A DNA stretch of 12,649 nt, taken from contig JAJYOQ010000079.1 in assembly GCA_021796135.1 (NCBI GenBank), positions 1 to 12,649 on the forward strand, in the 5' to 3' direction. Every line of letters starts with the position of its first letter. Position 1 is the first letter of the stretch. The position numbers were made by a program, and so were the translations under genes. The notes below the pieces were generated by a model, which was not told the DNA's origin, did no database searches, and saw only the letters and a program-made list of their open reading frames with translations. The stretch is from Bacteroidota bacterium (GTDB lineage: Bacteria > Bacteroidota > Ignavibacteria > Ignavibacteriales > Ignavibacteriaceae). This document shows positions 7,097 through 12,649 of this stretch, in pieces.

Positions 7097-7142
7097 TCAC
7101 TTTGTCACTTTTGTTTGATTTTAGCTCAAATTCTAAAGAAAT

Positions 7143-7175
7143 GCAGTGACAAATGCCATTTTAATTTGTCACTGC
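7143..7175. repeat. Perfect 12-bp inverted repeat made of two iterons
   Basis: GCAGTGACAAAT (7143-7154) and ATTTGTCACTGC (7164-7175) pair perfectly around 9 nt. It follows the primase-helicase stop on the minus strand, so it could also act as a transcript 3' hairpin, but no strong U run follows it. Confidence 0.65.
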
Positions 7176-7187
7176 TTTTTCACTTTA

Positions 7188-9512
7188 TCACTGTTTGAGG
7201 GTAAAATATTGGCTGCTGTTGGATTTTTCTTCAATATACTCTAAAGATGCAAAGGCAGCATAGCTCTTTAACCACTTCGTGAAAGTATTCTTCTTTAGGT
7301 TGTCAAAGTCATCATTTTCTCTTTGAAACTTCAAATAGAAGTCATGCTTTGAAGTCCTAATATTTATTATTTCGGTATGTGCCTCCATGAAGCTTACAAA
7401 ACTGGGATTAGTATTATTTATAATTTTCCTTTTATTAAGGTTAATTTTATCCGTTTCAACCAGCCCATTCTGAAGATAAAACTGCACACAATGAATCATA
7501 AAGTTATCAAACAGTAACCACTCCTGCTCATCCCACTCATCAAAGAAAGTTTTCCCGAAATCATTGAGCGGCGTGTGCTTATCGTTGTAAAAATCCGAGA
7601 ACTCAAGCTCAAACATTCTGGCTCTGTAACTTGCACCCTCACCCTTCAACGTAAAGTTCGTACTGATCAGTATCTTAGGTGATTCATCAAAACTCAGACT
7701 GAACGAAGGCAGGTTCTTCTTCTCTACATTCAGTTCATCTGTGACAATTGAGAATAGTTTTTCAAAGTCAAAATTCTTTGTTACATCATTAAAGTCCATA
7801 ACCTTAGTATCGAGCTCAACCATCTGGAAACAAAAGCGGTCGAACTTAAAGTTCTTTCCGTCTATCCGGGCAGACTTTCTCATTTTCTGAATAGCTTTTC
7901 CAATTATACTCTTTCCTGTCCTGCCATTAGGGTTATCGGATATTTTCTCGTCGTTGAGCACAACAGCTTTGCCTTCAACCGGATTTTTATAATCATGTAC
8001 TAAATATCCAATAGCTGATTTAATTGCATTAAATCTTTCCAAATCCCCCCGCATTACATTTCTCAGGAATATCTCAAAGTCGGATTTTTTCTCCCCACTA
8101 TTTAAGAGCTTAAAATCCCTTTGCAAAATCTGAGACTTCCAGATAATTCCATCAAGCTGGCTATATTCTTTGACTTCTGCACCTCGAGTCTTATCTACTT
8201 GCACAAAACAATTTCTATAATATAGATTAGCCTTATCTTTGCTGTCTCTTTTTACAAGAGAATCATAGGTTTTTAGATACTCCATTGAGGAGTCACTAAG
8301 TATTCCGCCGGTATGAAATACCAATTTTTCTAAGATCAAATTCTTATTTGCCTCAGAATACCTTCTTCCCTCAACTATCGCCCTTAAGAAATCCTTTATT
8401 TGCGGAATAGTGGCAGTGTCCATAATCTTATTTTCAACCTTGATTATATAATTGGATTTGTCTTTATAAATTTTACCGAATCCTGCTGACTCAACAGTAT
8501 TGAAGAGTTTAATATCCTTAATGAAAGCATACTTATCTCCATTATTATTTGTTTTAATTTCCCAGAACTCAGATTCAACCTTTGCGTATCTTTTATAATA
8601 ATCAGCAACTTCGCTTACGATCTTTTTTTTATCTTCCGGGGGAGTGCATCTATCATTATACATCAACAATATATCGGTGGTAATCTTTTGTGAAACACCC
8701 TTGTTTAATAATATCCCAATTAACTGTCCTCTTCTATTAGTTCTCTGTCCAACAGACACACCTTCCCATAAGTTAACGTTATCAGAGACAACAATTTGTT
8801 CCTCACTCAATGGTCCAGTTGGTGCTGGTGTCTGAATATGGGGATCCTCCTCATAATAAACTTCACCTAGGTTTGTATTAAGCGGCTCGGCATTCTCATT
8901 TACATAAAGATCAGGATCATGGCTAATGAAGCAGGGGCGTGAGGCATCAGAGGTTTTATCGGCTTTCTCACCGACGGTAGCGCCAAAGACTTTTGCATAG
9001 TGCTTATAAATCCTGGAATACTGACTGCTGCTATTTATTACAGAGTCCAATCTGGTTATTACTTTAAGCCCATCACCGCTCGGAGAAATAAATACAGCAT
9101 AGACATTCTTATTCTCTTTGAAGCTATTCTTCTTCAAAATTATATCGCCTTCAACATGATCGAAATCGAAGATCATGAACTCGGAACTAAGGAAGTTTGC
9201 ATTGCTCCTCTTATTGTCTTTGAAAGTTCCGATATTAAAGTACATTAAAGTATCAGACTTTAATTTTTTACGGGCGTCGTTGTCTTTCTCAGCACGTACT
9301 TTTTCGATTCTCTCTTTCCATACGTCACTCTTAATATTTGTAAATACCCATTCAAGTGTAGCTATCTTAAGGTTAGTGTAGAATACTTTATTAGCATAAG
9401 ATACATTGACGTCTTTAGCTTTTCGGTAGTTATTATTATTCTCTACATTATCATCTTTCTTAATTGTTTGCGGATTTGTTTCCACTGTAGTTATTTCCTT
9501 TTGAATTTGCAT
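7188..9512 (-). CDS. Primase-helicase replication protein of the mobile element
   Basis: This 774-aa protein should prime and unwind DNA to replicate the element. The N-terminal part resembles the BT4734/VirE-N type primases of Bacteroidetes elements: FDFDHV (115-120) with the metal-binding Asp pair D116/D118, PSGDGLK (144-150) and DKTSDASRPCF (185-195). Residues about 249-310 resemble a primase C-terminal helical domain (GVSVGQRTNRRGQL; N-x-x-C-T-PP). The C-terminal half is a P-loop helicase: Walker A NPNGRTGKS (527-535), a Walker B-like region VMDFNDV (571-577) with TDEL (591-594), a sensor-type ISTNF (616-620) and Arg630/Arg632 as finger candidates. Its start overlaps the preceding gene by 53 bp and lacks a Shine-Dalgarno, which suggests translational coupling. 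The stop overlaps an iteron. Both activities look intact. Confidence 0.85.
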   Translation of the reverse strand: MQIQKEITTVETNPQTIKKDDNVENNNNYRKAKDVNVSYANKVFYTNLKIATLEWVFTNIKSDVWKERIEKVRAEKDNDARKKLKSDTLMYFNIGTFKDNKRSNANFLSSEFMIFDFDHVEGDIILKKNSFKENKNVYAVFISPSGDGLKVITRLDSVINSSSQYSRIYKHYAKVFGATVGEKADKTSDASRPCFISHDPDLYVNENAEPLNTNLGEVYYEEDPHIQTPAPTGPLSEEQIVVSDNVNLWEGVSVGQRTNRRGQLIGILLNKGVSQKITTDILLMYNDRCTPPEDKKKIVSEVADYYKRYAKVESEFWEIKTNNNGDKYAFIKDIKLFNTVESAGFGKIYKDKSNYIIKVENKIMDTATIPQIKDFLRAIVEGRRYSEANKNLILEKLVFHTGGILSDSSMEYLKTYDSLVKRDSKDKANLYYRNCFVQVDKTRGAEVKEYSQLDGIIWKSQILQRDFKLLNSGEKKSDFEIFLRNVMRGDLERFNAIKSAIGYLVHDYKNPVEGKAVVLNDEKISDNPNGRTGKSIIGKAIQKMRKSARIDGKNFKFDRFCFQMVELDTKVMDFNDVTKNFDFEKLFSIVTDELNVEKKNLPSFSLSFDESPKILISTNFTLKGEGASYRARMFELEFSDFYNDKHTPLNDFGKTFFDEWDEQEWLLFDNFMIHCVQFYLQNGLVETDKINLNKRKIINNTNPSFVSFMEAHTEIINIRTSKHDFYLKFQRENDDFDNLKKNTFTKWLKSYAAFASLEYIEEKSNSSQYFTLKQ

Positions 9513-9738
9513 CAGTACTATGGATAACGCTTTTCAAAGTCTTCAAAGCATTACCAAAGGTAATCGGCTCAACCAGAGCGTTCATAGAATAATAATTCTC
9601 AGACAGTTCCGAAATTCTTTCGTCATCAAAAATGAATGTCGTTATCCCTCTATCCTTCGTATGGGCTGAGAGTTTACAGCCATTTGCTATTAAATATGCC
9701 GAGAAATAAAAATCCCGGTTTGTAAATGTGTTTTTCAT
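9460..9738 (-). CDS. DUF5659-like small protein of the replication operon
   Basis: The 92-aa product reads FTNRDFYFSAYLIANGCKL, then ITTFIFDDE, then ALKTLKSVIHS, the layout I associate with DUF5659 (a short alpha/beta protein found beside element primases). Its function is unknown. The last about 20 residues are Asn/Ser/Gly-rich and are the part overlapping the primase-helicase gene in another frame. An AGGAGA site (9747-9752) lies 8 nt before the ATG and is the best ribosome binding site on this strand. A hairpin terminator for the upstream repressor ends just before this gene, so either readthrough or a separate promoter must serve it. The family match is from memory. Confidence 0.75.
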   Translation of the reverse strand: MKNTFTNRDFYFSAYLIANGCKLSAHTKDRGITTFIFDDERISELSENYYSMNALVEPITFGNALKTLKSVIHSTDANSKGNNYSGNKSANN

Positions 9739-9759
9739 TTATATTGTCTCCTATAATTT

Positions 9760-9796
9760 TTAAAAACAAAAAAACCACAACTATTGCTGTGGTTTT
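9760..9796 (-). terminator. Intrinsic terminator (minus strand) between repressor and replication genes
   Basis: AAAACCACA (9771-9779) and TGTGGTTTT (9788-9796) form a 9-bp stem with an 8-nt loop. Read on the minus strand, the stem runs into a long T tract (TTTGTTTTTA, 9770-9761). It ends the repressor transcript 43 bp after its stop and only about 20 bp before the next gene, so it may act as an attenuator on the replication operon. Confidence 0.75.
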
Positions 9797-9798
9797 CG

Positions 9799-9814
9799 CT
9801 GCTTAGATAAGCAG
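9799..9814. promoter_or_regulatory. Palindrome CTGCTTAGATAAGCAG
   Basis: The 7-bp arms CTGCTTA and TAAGCAG are separated by two bases. It is adjacent to the terminator on its repressor side. The short gap makes a DNA-binding site more likely than an RNA hairpin, although a 6-bp stem with a 4-nt loop is possible. Confidence 0.3.
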
Positions 9815-9838
9815 AATAAAAATATTTTAATTTTTTAA

Positions 9839-10267
9839 TTATTCAAGTTTTCCCCTGAAGTAATTCACTAACTCTTTATCTTTTTCGAAGTCAAACCTAA
9901 TTTCTTCACTTACGCACTTTCCTGCGATACTTGCAATCGTGTCAGTAAGCTCTGAATCATTTTTGTCTTTATTAAATTTTTGAAACCGTAACTCTTCAAT
10001 TATCCATTCCGGAAGCCAATGATCACGATATTTTATATTTGAAAGCCAATGATTTAATTTCCCTCTTTTCTCAATTGCCTCACGGATTTTATCAATTACT
10101 AAGGTAGTATCAACTCCAAGTACATCAGCAAGCTTCTTAGCATGATCAGGATTTATGCTGCGCTCACCATTTTCAATGTGACTGTAATGTCCCTGGCTTA
10201 TACCGATTCTATCGGCAACTTCCTTTGAAGTTAGCCCCTTATCTTTTCTTAACATAATTAGCGACAC
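9839..10267 (-). CDS. XRE-family HTH repressor of the element
   Basis: Counting from the GTG at 10267 the product is 142 aa. Residues 3-52 are a Cro/CI-type helix-turn-helix: LRKDKGLTSKEVADRIGISQ, then SHIENGERSINPDHAKKLADVLGV. The C-terminal 75 residues (HWLPEWIIEELRFQKF..., charged helices) match nothing I recognise. The frame can be extended to a TTG at 10297, but that codon overlaps the -10 box of a perfect promoter, while AAGGAG sits 9 nt before the GTG; so the GTG start is chosen. It is divergent from xis-int, and inverted repeats overlie both promoters, so it most likely represses itself and int-xis. No protease or RecA-type cleavage domain is visible, so induction would need an antirepressor or another signal (inference). 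Confidence 0.85.
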   Translation of the reverse strand: MSLIMLRKDKGLTSKEVADRIGISQGHYSHIENGERSINPDHAKKLADVLGVDTTLVIDKIREAIEKRGKLNHWLSNIKYRDHWLPEWIIEELRFQKFNKDKNDSELTDTIASIAGKCVSEEIRFDFEKDKELVNYFRGKLE

Positions 10268-10293
10268 AAAAACAATCTCCTTTTCTTTACAAT

Positions 10294-10322
10294 ACAATTA
10301 TAAGCATAAAAAATATAATTGT
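10294..10322. promoter_or_regulatory. Inverted repeat over the repressor promoter (operator candidate)
   Basis: ACAATTATA (10294-10302) and TATAATTGT (10314-10322) are perfect 9-bp arms 11 bp apart. The arms cover the -10 and -35 hexamers of the repressor promoter, the expected place for autoregulation. Confidence 0.6.
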
Positions 10323-10325
10323 CAA
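10297..10325 (-). promoter_or_regulatory. Repressor promoter, consensus sigma-70 type
   Basis: On the minus strand TTGACA (10325-10320), a 17-bp spacer and TATAAT (10302-10297) match both hexamers perfectly. Transcription would start near 10290, about 20 nt before the GTG start at 10267. Confidence 0.8.
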
Positions 10326-10372
10326 GATAAATCTAAATGATAATTAAATATAAAAGAAAAAACATAATATTG

Positions 10373-10411
10373 CTTGACATATTATAAAAATATGTTTATC
10401 TTTGTGTCAAG
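10373..10411. promoter_or_regulatory. Operator candidates inside the xis-int promoter
   Basis: ACATATT (10377-10383) and AATATGT (10389-10395) are inverted with a 5-bp gap and fill the spacer between the promoter elements. An outer pair, CTTGACA (10373-10379) and TGTCAAG (10405-10411), flanks the whole promoter. Both the inner site and the repressor-promoter site begin ACA and end TGT with AT-rich interiors. Confidence 0.5.
10374..10404 (+). promoter_or_regulatory. xis-int promoter, readable as both sigma-70 and Bacteroidetes type
   Basis: TTGACA (10374-10379) is followed after 17 bp by TATCTT, which is also the start of TATCTTTG (10397-10404), an exact TAnnTTTG -7 box with a TTG 20 bp upstream. 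It drives transcription towards the excisionase and integrase with a leader of about 155 nt. Confidence 0.75.
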
Positions 10412-10497
10412 AATTTCCCCGAATTATGGTATAAGTTAGATAGGGAATTGTTCTTAAATAAAAGGATGAATGGGAAAATTAAACCGACCCACTTACT

Positions 10498-10513
10498 GCA
10501 TCCCAAAGGATGC
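10498..10513 (+). promoter_or_regulatory. Leader hairpin in the xis-int transcript
   Basis: GCATCC (10498-10503), loop CAAA, GGATGC (10508-10513). It lies in the leader within a possible 31-codon reading frame starting at ATG 10466. No T run follows, so it is not a standard terminator. Confidence 0.35.
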
Positions 10514-10567
10514 TCTTGCCTTAAAGGTTCAAGCGAAAAAAATAGAAAGCGGTTATAGGAGGCAGTC

Positions 10568-10888
10568 ATGTCTCAGATAATCGATTTGTCTGGTTCAAAC
10601 CAAAATCCGGAAGGGCAGAGCTGTGCCCAAACCGAAAACAATCGTGATTCTATAAATAATAGAAATAATTACGCTGATTCATTTAACGAGAACTTGGCTT
10701 ACTTAACAAATAAGTATCCCGGCAATCTATTGTTTGATCTTCAAACTGTAGCCAGTGAATTAAATGTGAGCTATGAGTTCATAAGACAAGCAGTAAAGAA
10801 GGGAATAGTTGCAGCTAAAATGTTCGGCAAAAAGAAGAACGTGCATAAAGGCGAATTAGCCAGAATAATAACAGAAGGAATTAAATAA
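10568..10888 (+). CDS. Excisionase-type helix-turn-helix protein
   Basis: An AGGAGG (10557-10562) lies 5 nt before the ATG. The 106-aa product has a low-complexity, Asn/Ser-rich first half (1-45) and a MerR/excisionase-type winged HTH in residues about 55-102: FDLQTVASELNVSYEFIRQA, then the wing FGKKKNVHKGELARII. Proteins of this type bend DNA at attachment sites and direct tyrosine integrases towards excision. Only 2 bp separate its stop from the integrase ATG, so the two are translationally coupled. It could instead act mainly as a transcriptional regulator; the position before int favours excisionase. No gene symbol is assigned because the similarity is to the fold and not to a named protein. 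Confidence 0.8.
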   Translation: MSQIIDLSGSNQNPEGQSCAQTENNRDSINNRNNYADSFNENLAYLTNKYPGNLLFDLQTVASELNVSYEFIRQAVKKGIVAAKMFGKKKNVHKGELARIITEGIK

Positions 10889-10890
10889 AA

Positions 10891-11982
10891 ATGTCAATTA
10901 GAAAAAACAAATCAGGGTCTTATTCAGTAGATGTTTATAACATAAACAATGAAAGAATAATTAAGACCTTTGTTCGTAAAGGCGATGCAGTTGATTTTGA
11001 AGCCAAAACCAATAACCATAAAAGGGAAACCAAGCTTGTTAGCTCAGGTCTTAAGAATGCTAATGTTTCGATAAAGCAGGCATTGGAGGATTATAGAATG
11101 GGGAAAGCTGGCCTTAGGAAGAAGACCGTACAGAAGTACAACTTAATCATTGACCAGTTTCAGCAATTCTTAGATGCTAAGAAAATAAAGTATGTAAATG
11201 AATTTACTGCTGATAGTGCGACCCAACTTTTCCAGGAGATAACAAAGACAAGATTTATTCCTGAGTCCAATAGGACTATCACCCCGAAACCTAAAACAGT
11301 TAATGGTTATCTAGCCTTGATAAGGGCATTCTTTAATAATGAAGTGCTGAAGGATCATATAGTAAAAAACCCAATGATTCATGTTAAAAATATGAAGCTG
11401 GTAAAAAACAAACCGGATTATTACAGCGAAGAAGAACTAAGTTTATTCTTTCAGCAGAACATGCACTCCGCATACCGATTAGCCTTCCAGGGACTTTTGT
11501 ACACCGGAATGAGAATTAACGAGCTTGCAAATATTCATTGGAATGACGTTGATTTTGAAAAGAAACATATTACAGTAAGAAGAAAAGAAGGCTTCGACCC
11601 TAAGACCGATAACTCTGAAAGATCAATTCCAATAACAGATGCTCTTTATAATGCTCTTTTAGAGGCAAGTAAAAATAAAAAATCCGAAACCTTTGTATTC
11701 ACGTCGAAGGAAGGCAAGCAGCTAAAAGAAAGGACTTTGCTCAGTATATGCAAGCTGATATCCAAAGAAGCAAAATTGGAAGGTAGGGCATACCTGCACA
11801 AATTCCGTCACACCTTCGCAACGCATCTTGTGAAAAACCGAGTTCCGCTGGAAAGAGTCCAAAAATTACTTGGACACGCTTCAATCAATGAGACTCTGAT
11901 TTACGCTCACTTAATTCCAAGTGAGATGCATGAGGATGTCAGTGTGCTAAATAATTTAGGCATTACTCCAAAGGAAAAATAA
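10891..11982 (+). CDS. Tyrosine recombinase/integrase
   Basis: The 363-aa length is typical of phage-type integrases. Residues 1-45 resemble an arm-type DNA-binding domain (SGSYSVDVYN, beta-rich), about 59-168 a SAM-like core-binding domain (LRKKTVQKYNLIIDQFQQFL), and about 176-355 the catalytic domain. The full active site is visible: Arg208 in YTGMRINEL, Lys238, His303 and Arg306 in LHKFRHTFATHL, His329 in LGHAS, and the nucleophile Tyr338 in IYAH. It should integrate and, with the excisionase-like protein, excise the element. A terminator follows 30 bp after the stop. The target site is not identifiable: no tRNA gene or obvious core repeat is seen downstream. Confidence 0.95.
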   Translation: MSIRKNKSGSYSVDVYNINNERIIKTFVRKGDAVDFEAKTNNHKRETKLVSSGLKNANVSIKQALEDYRMGKAGLRKKTVQKYNLIIDQFQQFLDAKKIKYVNEFTADSATQLFQEITKTRFIPESNRTITPKPKTVNGYLALIRAFFNNEVLKDHIVKNPMIHVKNMKLVKNKPDYYSEEELSLFFQQNMHSAYRLAFQGLLYTGMRINELANIHWNDVDFEKKHITVRRKEGFDPKTDNSERSIPITDALYNALLEASKNKKSETFVFTSKEGKQLKERTLLSICKLISKEAKLEGRAYLHKFRHTFATHLVKNRVPLERVQKLLGHASINETLIYAHLIPSEMHEDVSVLNNLGITPKEK

Positions 11983-12011
11983 ATAAATAAACGAAATCAA
12001 AAATTATTAAG

Positions 12012-12042
12012 GCCGCTTCATCCAAGCGGCTTTTTCTTTTTT
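12012..12042 (+). terminator. Intrinsic terminator of the xis-int operon
   Basis: GCCGCTT (12012-12018), loop CATCC, AAGCGGC (12024-12030), then TTTTTCTTTTTT. A textbook GC-rich stem with U tract. Confidence 0.92.
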
Positions 12043-12054
12043 AAAGGCACAAAT

Positions 12055-12649
12055 ATGAAATTATCAGAATTACTACCAATTGTTCAGGACGAAAAGCGAT
12101 CAGAAGAATATTTATATAGCCTGAACATTCTTAAGACTTTTAGCAAATGCCCTCGCTGTAGTAGCAATAATATTGGAACCATAAGAGAAAAGCAGTGGAT
12201 ATGCCGCAACTGCAATTATGAATGGACGAAAAGAAAAGGCAGCATTCTCTCGCTTACCAGGATTAAGTATTCAGAGTTTATTCTTTGTTTGAAATTCTTT
12301 GAGCTTGAAATAACAGCTGAGAGAACTGCCGATCAGCTAAATATAAATTATAAAACTGTTCTTCTGTTATTCAGATCCTTTAGATCATTGATAGCAGGTA
12401 AGAAAATTAAATCTCAATCAGATGAAAAAATAATCCTTAAAAAAGACATTAAGTCAATTGGAATAATCCATCAGCAAGGAAAATATTATTTTGACTTAGG
12501 GAATACTGACCGAAAGAGTATTGCAGAATTAAATCTTCATCGCAATAGAGTTCCTAATAGTGCGGCAATTTACGAGGCATCTATCAAAATTATTAAAACC
12601 ACAGAAACTCAAACACTATTTAACTTAGCCCCTTCATTGCAGCATTTTG
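12055..12649 (+). CDS. IS1595-type zinc-ribbon/HTH transposase-like protein, 3'-partial
   Basis: The frame from ATG 12055 stays open to the window end (198 codons seen); AAAGG at 12043-12047 is a fair ribosome binding site. Residues 30-60 hold a zinc ribbon, Cys32-x2-Cys35 and Cys50-x2-Cys53, followed by TKRKGSIL, and residues about 70-113 form a helix-turn-helix (FELEITAERTADQLNINYKT). This is the N-terminal layout of IS1595-family transposases. In those the DDE nuclease domain then opens with an E-x-D-E-x-Y-x-G-G-like motif. Here the matching stretch is SIGIIHQQGKYYFDLGN (134-150), without the acidic residues. It may be a domesticated derivative acting as a DNA-binding protein, or the call may change once the missing C-terminus is read. 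No terminal inverted repeats were found between the upstream terminator and the ATG. Confidence 0.65.
   Translation, partial: MKLSELLPIVQDEKRSEEYLYSLNILKTFSKCPRCSSNNIGTIREKQWICRNCNYEWTKRKGSILSLTRIKYSEFILCLKFFELEITAERTADQLNINYKTVLLLFRSFRSLIAGKKIKSQSDEKIILKKDIKSIGIIHQQGKYYFDLGNTDRKSIAELNLHRNRVPNSAAIYEASIKIIKTTETQTLFNLAPSLQHF

Larger units (their letters stand above)
6885..7192. repeat. Iteron field AGTGAyAAA, candidate replication origin
   Basis: Ten exact copies of AGTGAyAAA occur. Forward copies start at 6885, 6906, 6926, 6989, 6997 and 7145; reverse copies start at 6945, 7101, 7165 and 7184. Two near copies (TTTTTCACT) start at 7093 and 7176. The first three are 21 and 20 bp apart, two helical turns; elsewhere neighbouring copies overlap with period 8. 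The last copy overlaps the stop codon of the primase-helicase. TTACCCCCA is also repeated at 6867 and 7021. Iterons beside a replication gene are the classic sign of a plasmid-type origin; the binding protein would be the neighbouring primase-helicase or another element protein (inference). Confidence 0.75.
6240..12050. mobile_element. Putative integrative element with int-xis, repressor and primase-helicase core
   Basis: A tyrosine integrase and excisionase-type protein diverge from an XRE repressor, followed by a DUF5659-like protein, a primase-helicase and a repeat-rich noncoding region that looks like an origin. This set is the usual core of phage satellites and other replicating integrative elements. 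The limits given are only the two flanking intrinsic terminators: I found no direct repeats marking attL and attR and no tRNA target, so the real ends may lie elsewhere. No structural, packaging or conjugation genes are visible. Confidence 0.55.

Noticed and set aside
6432..7192. CRISPR array
   Set aside because: The repeats are 6-9 bp, occur in both orientations and have irregular spacing; no cas genes are present.
8644..9381. Plus-strand frames at 8644-8835, 9000-9248 and 9175-9381
   Set aside because: Entirely antisense to the primase-helicase, which has clear domain motifs in its own frame.
10268..10297. Upstream extension of the repressor to a TTG start at 10297
   Set aside because: The TTG overlaps the -10 box of a perfect promoter, and a good AAGGAG lies just before the GTG at 10267.
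11983..12054. Attachment-site direct repeat matching the region near 6180-6340, or a tRNA target
   Set aside because: I compared the integrase-distal flank with the left flank by eye and found no repeat of useful length, and no tRNA-like sequence in the window.

Overview
The window is AT-rich DNA from a bacterium that is most likely a member of Ignavibacteriota/Chlorobi or a close Bacteroidetes-group relative. Two proteins end in a type IX secretion (Por) sorting domain with the NYPNPFNPST/NFPNPFNP signature that is common in Ignavibacteria. At least one strong promoter carries the Bacteroidetes-type -7 box TAnnTTTG. Shine-Dalgarno sites are nevertheless clear (AGGAGG, AGGAGA). I see no tRNA, rRNA or CRISPR array.

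Left part (1-6240), probably chromosomal. A 5'-truncated type I restriction-modification M-subunit homologue runs in from the left edge. Its catalytic motif IV reads DPLL instead of NPPF, a conserved loop is missing, and seven tandem 22-residue repeats are inserted before the conserved C-terminal segment, so it looks like an inactive, repurposed derivative. Next come two tandem paralogues (691 and 405 aa): signal peptide, Asp-box beta-propeller-like repeats (13 and 6 units) and a T9SS sorting domain. After these is a 183-aa tryptophan-rich lipoprotein of unknown function, closed by a strong intrinsic terminator.

Right part (about 6240-12050), an integrative element with a minimal, phage-satellite-like core. 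From right to left: a complete tyrosine integrase, an excisionase-type HTH protein translationally coupled to it, a divergent promoter region with two inverted-repeat operator candidates, an XRE-family repressor, a DUF5659-like small protein, and a primase-helicase (archaeo-eukaryotic-type primase plus P-loop helicase). Beyond the primase-helicase stop codon lie about 950 bp with no convincing gene but dense structure: an AGTGAyAAA iteron field split by an AT-rich tract, a second, nearly symmetric nest of AAGACA/TGTCTT inverted repeats, and two G-quadruplex motifs on opposite strands. This is a strong candidate replication origin for the element. No capsid, packaging or conjugation gene is present, and I could not find attachment-site repeats.

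Right edge (12055-12649). A truncated gene begins with an IS1595-type zinc ribbon and helix-turn-helix but does not show the expected DDE transposase motif where it should start. It may be a domesticated transposase derivative.

How the element would work (inference): the repressor controls both its own promoter and the xis-int promoter; on derepression Int and Xis excise the element while the DUF5659/primase-helicase operon replicates it from the repeat-rich region.
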